DNA from: Nematostella vectensis
Taxonomy: Eukaryota > Cnidaria > Anthozoa > Actiniaria > Edwardsiidae
Direction of reading: 5' to 3'
Assembly: GCF_932526225.1 (NCBI RefSeq)
Contig: NC_064039.1
Coordinates: forward strand, 3,423,001-3,487,000
DNA length: 64,000 nucleotides
Positions within the stretch are counted from its first letter, which is position 1; each line of letters begins with the position of its first letter. Below are positions 10,517-21,309 of this stretch, piece after piece. The notes below the pieces were generated by a model, which had not been told where the DNA came from, made no database searches, and was given only the letters and a program-made list of their open reading frames with translations. The translations under genes were made by a program, and so were the position numbers.

Positions 10517-10850
10517 AAGGGGCTCATAAGTAGGGGCAATCAACTTCCCCACATTCTGGTACTATATAGGTGTCACGGCGTTTCCTAGGATCAGGCTAGT
10601 AACAGAATGTTTCTTTCTCTGCGACAAAAAGGATTCAGAAATAAGAAGGCATATGACGACGTAGGAAGACTTTGAAAAGCAAGCGTCGTTTTCCCCCTTC
10701 TCGGCCGCCATTTTGAAATCCTTGAGACAAAGTCAATTTTTCCGCCCTGTCATCTGATTGGCTAATCCGTGCGTCTAAAAATAGCCTGATCCTTGGAAAC
10801 GCCGTGACACTTACATGATACAGATGATTGCCCCTACTTATGAGCCCCTG
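10517..10850. mobile_element. Foldback element with long terminal inverted repeats
   Basis: The left arm (aggggctcataagtaggggc, later gtgtcacggcgtttcctagg, to about 10598) is mirrored by the right arm (10782-10850, ending tgagcccctg). Arms are about 70-80 bp with a diverged middle, enclosing about 180 bp. A CAGGGGC-type end recalls hAT-derived elements, but I see no convincing target-site duplication. Confidence 0.75.
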
Positions 10851-11084
10851 ATCGCCATCATAATAGAACACCGGCCTAAATCTAACGAACGAATCCGAAT
10901 ACAATATGCAAATCGATAACAACAAATATAACAACAGTTTTCTTTGCAAAGGGTTACAACAATAAAGATAGAAAGCATTTCGATTCATAACACTAATTCT
11001 AAAGTCTCGGAATATATTGAATAATAAAACGGTGACGCGGCAAAATTAACAAAGTTCAAGAAGCATTTTAAAACGTCTGCAGAA

Positions 11085-11375
11085 CAGGGGCGGTAATGGT
11101 TGTTCCGGCACCCTTCACGAGTTTTAAAAATGGAAATCACTTTTCACTACAAACTGATGAACTAACGACAAGGATCAATCTTTACTCAAATCGCGATTCA
11201 CGATTTTTAAACAGCATAGATCACGATTTACGATTTTTGAAGAGTATAGACACGATTCACGCTGATCAAATTCACGGCGAATGTAACAATCACGGATCAC
11301 GGTTTTTAATTTGTCCTTTTAACGATTCACGATAAAGCCGTTCACGGATCACGAAAATAACCCTTGACGCCCCTG
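11085..11375. mobile_element. hAT-like short element rich in CACGATT repeats
   Basis: Starts caggggcggtaatggttgtt and ends with the imperfect inverse (aaataacccttgacgcccctg). The inside is built of degenerate copies of a cacgattcacgatttttga motif. The CAGGGGCG terminus is typical of non-autonomous hAT elements. Flanking octamers (ctgcagaa and tgtacgag) match only partly. Confidence 0.55.
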
Positions 11376-13104
11376 TGTACGAGAACCTATAACTTGGGAT
11401 TTGGAAAAACAATAGGGCATCTTGGCTCCTCGATTTTGATCGCGCGCGCATACATAGCCTGTAATACCGGCCTCGAGCGATTCGTGGCCGCCATCTTGGA
11501 TTTTGGGCAGAAATGAAGAACGGGAGGGAGGGGGCGGGGAACGACCGTTTCTTCTCTTTCCCTCCTTCCCCTTCCCCTCCCCCTCCCCCCGTTTTTCATT
11601 TTTGCTCAAAATCCAAGTGGCGGCTATAAAAACGGCTGCATTGCAGGCTAGCGCGCGCACTGCTTGTCAACTTGTATTGAGATCATGGTTATGACGAGGA
11701 TCGGGACTTTAGATCGATTTCGGCAAAGGTCGATCGCCTAATGTTCGATTGAGTTCGATTAGAGAATACACCTCTTTTAAAATATGTTGTCAGTGCAAAT
11801 GGCAAATGCCAATTGTCAAGTGGCAGCTCTTCTATAAAAATACCATGAACATGGAAAATGTACGAACAATTATACCCAAAAGCAGTGATTGGTCTTAGAA
11901 CTGCCATTTGCACTAACAACGTTTATTGGTGTATAACGTTATACACCAACGTTGTTATACAACGTTGTGTATATGTTTTTTTTGGTGTATAACAACGTTA
12001 ATAGGTGTAAGCCTCATCCGGTATCTCGAGTGTTTTTTACTCTCAGTATTTTTATGTATTGTGGTTCCTGAGGCGAGTTGCACCGGAACAGGAAGAGGGG
12101 TGGGGGAGAATCCTTCTTTTTCACTAGCCCAGGCCCCCACTCTTTCTTGAATACACCACAGGAAGCCCGAAATCGAAAAAAAAAAGCCTTTTTCCCAAAT
12201 CACTCGAGACGCCTGCGAAGGAGGCTAGGTGTATACATAACCTCCGTCCACTCGAACTGACTTTCGTATTTCTATTTTGTTATAGCCTTAAACACACGGA
12301 GGTCTGTACACAGACTATTTTGGTATAGTTTGCATTGGAAATTCGTTTTGGACGATTCTTATAGTTATTAAACTCCTAAAGAGATTTTTTGTTCCTCCCC
12401 CAATCTCCATCGAGGGGACTGCAATAAGCTGACATTCTCAATTGATTTGGGTGCTAAACGGGCTTCCTGTGGATTGTAAATGCTCAGTCCCTCTTACTGG
12501 CCACCACCACAGGCAGGGAAAACAGAACAACTAGAAATAAGGTTGGTTCCTATTTTATTACTTTTTTATAAAATGTGTTTACTGGATACTGAATGGCGTC
12601 CCTATGTTATATCACGTTATAACACACTAGTACAATGAATGGTCTAAAAACGTTTTACATGCTAATGCTTATGGCATTATGCCGTTACGTTCTAGATTTC
12701 AGCTTATGCTCGCTCTTATGTTCTATGACATGAGCTTATGTTTTACACGCGAGCTTATGCCGTTTTAACACTATACCCTTGTACAATGCCAATATGTCAT
12801 GGCCATGTACAAATATGCAATTATTTGTGTGGTATCAGAGCTGTATCCCGGCTAGAAATAATAGGCGGGGGGGGGGGGGGGGGGAGGGCATGAAACAGAA
12901 TATTAAGAATATTGGGGGAACAGCCATGCCCCAATTGGTAAATCCCTTATTTTCTTTTATAATGGGGGAATGTGCCCCCTTACCCTGCCACGCCCCTAGT
13001 TATACACTTCCTTTTGTGCCACTAATGCTTCGACCCTGGAATAACGGAGAGGACGAGAAATATGGTCATGTCATGGGATGCTTTCGTAATGTACCAATAA
13101 TGTT
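11376..13104. other. Intergenic, palindromes and a poly-G tract
   Basis: No gene is supportable. A nested palindrome at 11922-12006 repeats gtgtataacgttatacacc and cgttgttatacaacg. A run of about 18 G lies at 12866-12886. The frame at 12779-13216 (plus) overlaps the last PRDM exon on the other strand and looks like a shadow. Confidence 0.4.
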
Positions 13105-16100
13105 TCATTGCTGGAATAGCGCAGAGGGCGAGAAAGGGAATATCGTCATGTCTGGCTGGGTCCCCTGTCCCATTAAGATGGCAGGGGGCACGAACGGCGC
13201 GTTTGACATCTGCTGAGAAAATATCGTGTGCATGTGTGGGAGGACCACGGAGCTGCTAGGGACCGTCCCTGGGGGGCACGACACCTCCACCTGCTGGGGC
13301 TGCAGGACACCTTGAGTAACATGGACCGAGGGAACCGCCTGAGTAAGTGGGACAGTAGTCGTGTTGACAAAGTGGCTCATGATGATGGGGTTCCTTTGGA
13401 ATGTGGTGCTACATGCAATCGAGGCTAGTGCTGTGTTTAGTGGGGTCACGTGACCTTGATTCACACTATTCAACGGAGTGCAGGCTCGTGGATTCCCTGT
13501 GTATGGCTGGAGAGAGCTCGTGACTGCGACATCCGGGTCTCCATGTTGTTCTCTGCTTTCATTGGTCTTGGTCTGATTCTCGTCGCCACTGTAGCTCTCG
13601 TCGTCCTCGCTAGCGAGAGCCGCCCCCTGGCTTTGGTCAGCGGTTTCTAGGTTAAACCCAGTCTCCTTTTGAAGTTTACCGCTTTCCTGAAACGAATATT
13701 GGCATTCGTTTTAATCACGGTATGAAAAAATACAGATGAGAGTAAATAGATTACGATTTTGGCCTTACAAAAGTCTGAAACCTCGATGATTTTCAAATTA
13801 AAAGAAAACGAAAGAATATGAAATAATAAAGAGCAAACACTGCAATTGTGTTCGGCGGCTCGAGAACCTCTGTAGGCCTGACCTGCGACAAAAGGGTATT
13901 TCAGGCTAACTCTCGACCACTCTGATTATTTATGTATTGTTATACTTTATTTATATTTATATTTTTATACAATATGAAACACAAAAATGTCAAACCTGTA
14001 CTTATTTTTTTTGGGGGGGGGGGGGGTGGGAGGGGGTATTTTGGTTTAAAGTTACAGTGAAAGTTCTAACTATTTTCATACAGCAACTCGAGCCATAATT
14101 TCGTAGGAGGAAATCCAGAGTTACCTGTTTGTCCACGCTGTTCCGTTTACGCCCTCGCTTGCGCGTCCCTCGTTTCACGGGGTTGTCAGGGTTGTGCCAC
14201 CTGTTTAGGTGCTTCTTCAGGTTTCCCGCCTGCGCGAAGCAGGCGTCGCACTGTTCACATGCGTATGGCTTGTCGCCGGAGTGGGTCCTACAGTGCATTG
14301 ACAGACTGCTTGGGCACAGAAACGCCTTGCCGCACAAACTACAGAAGTACTTCTTGTCTCGTGGTTTCTCTTTTGGTCGTTGCTGCTTCTCGTGGACGTA
14401 CCTGTAAAAGCATGATTTAATTTTTCTCTCTCTTTATCAATAAGAAACGAACATGAACGGAACTGTGTAGGGAGGAAAACGTGAACGGTACCCTTAAGGT
14501 CGAATGTCTCCGTTTCTGACTAGCTAAGCTAAGAACCGTGGGGTGCGAACAATATGCCGGGCTTTTTGAAGTTTGTCGACAGGATTATATGAATGGCTAT
14601 TTGATAAGTTTTGTTGACAAACAGTCTCAGCAACATTGGTCAATTAAAAATATCAAGAAAAATAAAACAAAAAATATCGCCGCTTGTCCCCAAAAGGATT
14701 TTACCAAAAAAAAAAAAAATTAAAGGGGGCCAAATAGGGATACTAGCATACCTGACATGTTTGCTAAGGTTCCCTGTTTGACTAAAGGCTTTATGACATA
14801 CTGGACACTCAAACGGTTTCTCGCCAGTGTGTGTCCGGCGGTGGGCCTTCAGGTCGGACGGGCCGGGGAACATGCGATTGCAGACGTTACACTCGTACTT
14901 CCTTAGTGCTATCTTCACAGCAGAGCCTTCGATGTTTGGACATCTTCGACACCTTAAACAGAGCGAACCAATTAGGATGCAGCCATACTAGTGTTAGCCA
15001 ATCAGCATGCAAAGCTACCCTCACGTGACATCACACTATATTGAGTAAATAATGGCAGCCTTGCAAGGCGCAACGCCTGCAGAAATCAATACTAATATCC
15101 ATCACACACGTGTGCCGGCGTTTTGTTGTTATGCTATTATAGACGAGTCTTATTACCTGAGATGTTTGTTGAGCCCTGATCTCTGCACAAAGCCTTGTCC
15201 ACACAGCTCGCATTGAAAGCCTTTATCTCCTGTATGTGACCTGTGAAAACACGCATAAGACATTTGATGCGATAATCTAATATACATTTAATATATAATC
15301 TAATATAATATACTGATGTCTGCACAAAGCCCTGCCCACACAGCTCGCATGGAAACCTATTTCTCGTGTAAATGACTTGTGAAACAGGCATTTCAAGAAA
15401 CTGAAACAAAGCTAACACATGTAAAGGGATACTAAAAGCTGATTTCGTTGAGAAAACAAAATTTCCCAGTCACCCGGCTAGAATGCCGCATTAAAAATAT
15501 GAGAGTGCACAAAAAAGATGAGGAAAAAAAGAAAAGAAAATTCTAACGCGCAAAATTGCCATACAAGAATAATTGACATAGGGGGCCCGTTCTATAACCA
15601 AACTTTTTCTTCTACAGCTATTAGTTAGTAGAGCGGTTACGTTAAACTCCACGCAACAACCTACAACCTGTTACCAGATCTAATACTTCAACATATAGGT
15701 CCGAGGTAGTTTCTTTTTTTAACTGAGTACCCGCCCCGCCCCGTAGAAATATAGGTGTTTTCCAAATCCAAATGAAAGAAAACACCATACAATTTCTACC
15801 TAATTTAGCCCGCTAACGAGGATTATTTTGAGGTGTACTGAACAACGGGGGTCACTGTATTTATTTTGTGCAATAAAACCACAGGCGTCCCATGAGCGCA
15901 TCATGTCACGCTACCTTCTATGCTGCATAAGCTCCAGGGTGTTCTCGAACGTCTGGTAGCACGTCCCGCACGTGTTCTGGTCAACGTTCGGGTCAGAGTG
16001 ACGCCGCCGAATGTGCTTACTTAGGTTGCTTCTGTTTGCGAACGTTACGCCACACCTGTCACGTATAACAAGAAGTAAAGGTGACGCAATCTAGCCTGGA

Positions 16101-19100
16101 AAACGTCCGAAGAGGTGATATCTTCAAGGGCGGTAGGAACAGCGTTTTTTAGGCTAAATTCGGCTAATAAACCACACATTTCCCTCTAATTTGGCACGTT
16201 TTGGCTAGCAGATCGGGGACAGTTCGCGTGCCATGGGGTATCTCGGAGATTAAGCATAGTAACACTACCATGTTATCTAATCAAACACGGAGAGCCTGTC
16301 GCAAACAAGGCCCATTTCAGCCAAATTAGAGGAAAACTTAATTGATAGATAGATGCCTTTTTTTAAATAAAGAATGCCCTCAACAGAAAAAATAAATAAA
16401 AGCTATTTACAAATACTGTTTACATGCATAATCTTTGACAAAACTATTTACAATAACAATAGATTTATAAAATTATTTACATTGTTATGATATATTCTCT
16501 TAGTTTTGATGAGAAGTCGGTGTTTGACTTATAAGACTGAAATTTGTGGTTTATTAGCAGAATTTATCCTACGAAACACTGTTCCTACCGCCCTTGTGTC
16601 TTCTCTGTTTTAGGGTTTAACAAATTTAATGCGTTTCTCTATTTTACGTGCTTTGTGAGTTTTTGGTGCTTTTGTGTAAAGGAAAAAAAATCACCGGTTT
16701 TTAACAATACAAAAACACGGGTACCAGCCCTACGTTATAATAACTAATATTTTCGACCAGGTGTATAACCTCTTGCCGTGATCGTAATAGTACTGGTAAG
16801 TACATTGCGTTGTGGCCGCAATAACCCAGGTTCGAATCCGGGTCACGGCACTTTTTTTTTATTTTCAAATTTTAGCAGAGAAAATACGCTACTGTATTTC
16901 TTGGTCTTGTTTGCTTATTTTTCGGACAGTATTATTAAAATATACGAATAAATTAGAATTGATGCTCGGAACAGCCATTTTTTTAACCTTTGATTGACAT
17001 CCCGTAAATGTAAATAAATAAAAAAAATAATAAAATAAATAAATAAACAAAAAAAAATCAATTAAATTTTGCTTATTACAGGGATTTTTTTTTATTTTTT
17101 TTTCGTGACTTGTAATTTTTATCTCTTTATCTTGTTATCACCGTGTTGTGTACGTACTGTTCACAAGCGAAGGGCCAGGTAGTGTTGTGTTTGGAGGACA
17201 TATGGACGGTGAGGTCTGAGCCGCAAGGGAACCTAAGACCACACCCCTCCACACTGCACACGTGCTCCCCAGACATGATCTTCTGCTGCACCTCCTCGCA
17301 GTCCGGGTGCACGGTGTGCTTGTGACGCCACAGGTGACCTTGGGGGTGACGGGATCAAGGGTCAGAAAATAGAGGGAAAGGATGAGACAACACTAGTAAA
17401 ATGATATGTGAGTGGGGGGGGGGGGGTGAAGTCGTCAGTAAATGAGAGGTTATCGAGAGGGGTGACGGGAAATTAAAATAAAGGTAAAGGGAAGGGAAAA
17501 CGGGTAAAAATGGGGGCAAAATAAGGATATGCACCCTTGGGACCGACAGCCATATATTGCCTCTCCAGGGCCGTAGCAGGGGATGGGGCACTGAGGGCAT
17601 CTTCCCCCCAAATATTTTTAAAAAATATATAAGGAAATAACCAGTAGGGGCGTGCCTCTGCCCCCAATATTTTTTTAATGTTTCTGTATTGTGCCCTCCC
17701 CCAATATTTAGAGGACGGCACTGCTCTCGAAACATTCGGTTCCTATAAACTTACACTGAGTTAACATGAAGCGCATTCTTAGTGAAAAATTATTTAACTA
17801 CATTCAACCATTTAACTCAACACAACACAACTCCAAAACATGAGAACACTAACAATTAGAACAGGGGCACAAACACGGAAGCAAATATTGCACCCTTCTA
17901 AAGGTAAATTGGAGTTGCAGTAATGTGTGAATGTGGCATCACAGTGAATGCTTCCAGTACCTCTCTGTGTGAACGTGGCTTCGCAGTACTTGCACTTGTG
18001 TGGTCGCTCCCCTTCGTGCACGGTCTGTACGTGTACCTTGAGCACTCGTGCGCTCGCATACACCTTCTTGCAGATGTCACATGTCTGAGGCTGTTCAGCA
18101 GGGGGAATGCGCCTCTGGCTTTCAGATCCCTCTTCTGAGGTGAGCGGACGGTGCACTGTCCGCATATGACGCTCTAGATGACCCTTTTGAGAGAATTTCC
18201 ACTCGCATTTCTCGCACAGGTATGGCCGCTCTCCGGTATGGGTACGGAAATGAACCTGTCAAAACATAAAAGTCAACTTGTCACGCAAACGTGTAACACA
18301 ATCCTGTCACATTTGTGGGTTGTAACGCAATCGCGTCCTTTAGAAGCACACTGGCATACACACATTGGCACCAGTCGGACCAAGCTTTAGATCCCAAATG
18401 GATCCTTAGATCCGCACAATTGGCATCACGCTAGCCCGGTCGCAGCTCTAGATCCCACATGGATCTAAACTGTGATTAAAAGCACTTCGTCCGAGTCGAA
18501 GTCGCCCTGCAGTTCATTGCCGGTGAAGTTAACCGAGGCAAACCGGCTATACCATGCTGACGAGTCCTAATAAGGACGAAACAGATGACCATGGTTGCCA
18601 AACTGCCGGCTAACAGACTGTGTTAGCGTCCCGTCTTGGCGCGACTGGTGCCAATGTGTGTATGCTAGTGTGTTTTTAAAGTCCACTTATTTTAAAAAGA
18701 CCATACGCCCCCCTCTAGTACAGTAGCAGAGTCAAAGTCACTTAATAAACTATTCTCGCTACAAAAGTGGTCAGAGCTCCCCCGAGGGGGCCTCCGCCAT
18801 AACGGAAAATAACCGTATCACAGCATCAACTTCACAAGCCATATGCTCACTTCTAGTGCATTCGGGGAGTCAAAGAGCTTCTGACATTCCATGCATTCGT
18901 GTTTTCTCTCTCTCGGCAAATGCACGCGTTTGTCTTTGTACGGCTTGTATCCCGGCTTATGTTTTCGCACGTGTTTGCGCAAGTTGCTACCAGACGAGAA
19001 GTTTTTCCCGCACTCCGGACACTTGAATCCGTCTGGGTTGTGCGTCTTGATGTGGTCACGCAAGTAGTGCTTGTTACTGTACACCTTTTCGCATATATGA

Positions 19101-20617
19101 CACTTCAGCTCCCCCTGGGGGGGTGGGTGAGACACACGCACGTGACGACGCTTTTCTCGCTTGTCGGCAAATTCGACATTACACTCCTTGCAACTGAAAA
19201 TAAGCGACTTTTGTTACTATTTAACCAATGAGTTAAGCTGCTGGTATTTCCGGGGAAGAACTTCATAGTCTCTCTCTTGTATTCAAATTGTTCTATCTTC
19301 AAAATTAACAGTAATGTCACACCCAAAGCAACGCAAAAGAGGGGGGGGGGGGGGGGAGAGGCGGAGCAAGAGTTTCAAGAAGAGGGGCCCGAATTACATG
19401 TTATTCCATGGATTTTCTTTTATTTCTAGTTAATTTTAAAGCCAAATACTGAAGAGTGGGGTGATGGGGGGGGGGGGGGGGGGTACTCTGCCCAAACCTA
19501 CAAACCTAGATCCGCCCCTGGTGATGGCGGTTTCATTACGATGTTGATGTTTCAGTACGAATGTTAAAATGATGCCGACAGCCAAGGTAGAGGTGCAAGA
19601 GAATGGTAAAGAAATAGTCGGACATGATGATAACAGTGTTGACTGGGGGATGGTACTCATGCGACAAAAAAAGATAATAATGTTGAAGCAATCAAGAACT
19701 GATAAATGATCAATGCTGCTTGATAAAACCAAAATTCTTGTCAAGTTTGGGAATAGCAAATAGTTAATCAACCGTCTAAGCCAATGTTTCATGGTTTAAC
19801 TGTCGTGCATAGAATATTTGCCTGCAGACAGCAGGAAATTGATTGGTCACGGTAGTATGATTTTGTAAGCGCTTTGGAAAATGGGTTTTAATTCTCGGCG
19901 GTCGCGCAACAATAAACGGCTACAGATACAAACTTGCTCCACGAAGTTTATATTCCAGTGCGAGTGTCAAGTGCGATGAGAGACGGGCTCTTTAGGTTAA
20001 TAGACACAGTTCCCAATGTACAAAGTTTTTTTAAAAAGAAGTTTATAATCTCTGAACAAACTAAACAATACCATTTCCCCTTCTTCGGGTCGTTCCTCAC
20101 CTGTTCTTGTGCTCGGGGTTGTTTTTCTGATTACGAATATGTGTCATAAGGGCATTCCAGTCATGGAACTCTTTATCACAAACAGAACACCTGTTAAACA
20201 ATAAAAAAACTTATTTGTTATCCAAAAAACCCTGTTTTATGTAGCTGTTTAGCCCTTCTTTGCGGAAGATGGCGGAGGAGTTGTCACTTGTCATCTTCCC
20301 TGATTACCCCTATGACCTACTCGAGGGGGGGGGGCGACCTTTTCCTGGCTACGACAATGACCTACTCGAGGGGGGGGGGGGGGGTAGGGACGGACGGAGT
20401 TGGGAGGAAGGAGTGGGGTTTGGGGCTACACCAATGACTTACTTTGGTTTTCCAGCACACACGTGCTTCACCTGCGTGTGTTTGCTTTGGAAAGTGCGCC
20501 CACACGTGGGGCAACTGAACTCTAGAGACAAGCAGTCCCCGGAGCTCACGTGTTTTTCGGCAACCTCCTTATCGCTACTCTCGATCGCACAGTAACTGCA
20601 CTTGAATACCACGCTCT
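13105..20617 (-). CDS. PRDM-family protein: zinc-finger and C-terminal part
   Basis: Continuation of the PR-domain exons at 24858-26437. Exons (high to low): 20443-20617, 20101-20190, 18851-19193, 17961-18255, 17158-17338, 15915-16055, 15157-15240, 14752-14952, 14125-14401 and 13105-13686. Every junction has GT/AG ends and matching phase, and several rebuild a finger across the intron (FTQR/GHLWRH, NALE/VHFRTH, CEQ/CGVTF). I count about 17-18 C2H2 or C2HC fingers, the first one or two atypical. The last exon is finger-free, with acidic and Gln/Pro/Ser-rich sequence (GVLQPQQVEV), and ends at 13105. PRDM proteins are nuclear DNA-binding regulators, some with histone methyltransferase activity. 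The finger number and layout suggest the PRDM10/PRDM15 type, but I cannot assign an orthologue. Confidence 0.85.
15301..15385 (-). pseudogene. Duplicated zinc-finger half-exon
   Basis: The segment encodes FPCELCGQGFVQTS, almost the same as FQCELCGQGFVQRS in the PRDM exon at 15157-15240. It lacks the histidine half and a donor site. It lies just upstream of that exon in the same intron, so it looks like a partial local duplication that is no longer a working finger. Confidence 0.7.
16775..16850 (+). tRNA. tRNA-His (GTG), possibly degenerate
   Basis: Acceptor arms gccgtga and tcacggc pair fully. The anticodon arm ttgcg-ttgtggc-cgcaa carries GTG. The T arm has ggttcgaatcc. A T run right after 16851 fits a Pol III terminator. 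Oddities: the D arm is longer than in canonical animal tRNA-His (gtaatagtactggtaagtac), and the T stem has one A-G mismatch (ccagg/ccggg). It lies inside a PRDM intron on the opposite strand. It may be a functional variant or a recently decayed copy. Confidence 0.75.
18339..18680 (+). mobile_element. Inverted-repeat element carrying a hammerhead ribozyme motif
   Basis: Terminal inverted repeats of about 45 bp share cacacattggcaccagtcg: the left one starts tttagaagcacactggc at 18339, the right one ends at 18680. A 4-bp GTCC flanks both sides (18335-18338 and 18681-18684) as a possible target-site duplication. The 342-bp element has no coding capacity and lies in a PRDM intron, antisense to that gene. 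Its interior also repeats an agatcc-catggatct motif. The hammerhead core lies at 18543-18609. Confidence 0.75.
18543..18609 (+). ncRNA. Type I hammerhead ribozyme motif
   Basis: Core CTGACGA (18557-18563), then stem II GTCC-TAATAA-GGAC (18564-18577), then GAAA (18578-18581). Stem I is ACCATG (18551-18556) paired with CATGGT (18590-18595). Beyond an internal loop it continues with CCGGC (18543-18547) paired with GCCGG (18605-18609), the usual place for loop-loop contacts. Stem III is minimal: C, loop AGAT, G. The cleavage triplet reads GAC (18587-18589) where GTC is usual, so U16.1 is replaced by A. That could weaken or abolish cleavage. Hammerheads with tiny stem III are known from animal retroelements such as Penelope-like elements. 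The fold was derived by eye. Confidence 0.8.
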
Positions 20618-21309
20618 CTGGGGGGTAAAAAACAACCATTAAAAAAGAAGCAAGTTAATAAAAGGAGAGGTGGCGTTATTAAAAAATCAATTCGTTAATT
20701 TAAAGTCCAACTCATGGTAACGTGAGGGGGGAGGTAGGGACTCTCGAATACCACTTTTAAATATCAGAAACATCAAGCATCTCTACTCCCCCGCTTTGCC
20801 GCCAATTACAAGGCCTAACAAAAAACACGCACGAGTAGGGTAAACAAGATCAGTTGATTCAGATACGCCATGGCGTGTAAGCGTACGGGTGCCTATGCCT
20901 TTGACGATCCAAAGGTCAGGAAAACACCTTAAAAACGAGAACATGTATCTTAACGACGACGCCTCGGTCCAGAGCACCACATTCTATACATTATGGGTTG
21001 AAAGTGATGAGGTGATGGGAGTGTTGGGTGGAGTGATGGGGAGATAGATAGCGGGGGGAGGGGGATGGGGGGCAAAGTTATGCTAAATGAAGAGGGGGGC
21101 GGGTTGGGTTTGGGGGGAGTACCTCCCACTAAACACTTTTCTTACACATTTATGACCAGCCTTCAGGCGATAGTTTTGTTTGTAACAAATTGACTTATCT
21201 GAATGGGTAATTTCGTGTAACTAGGCAATCAAAAAGGTAGCAAAAGTCTCTCTTTATTTACAAGCTTTAACAAAAACTAAAAATTATAGATAGAACAGTC
21301 GTCTTTTTT

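Noticed and set aside
12779-13216. 145-codon plus-strand frame with a GGGG run
   Set aside because: Runs through a poly-G tract and antisense to the last PRDM exon.
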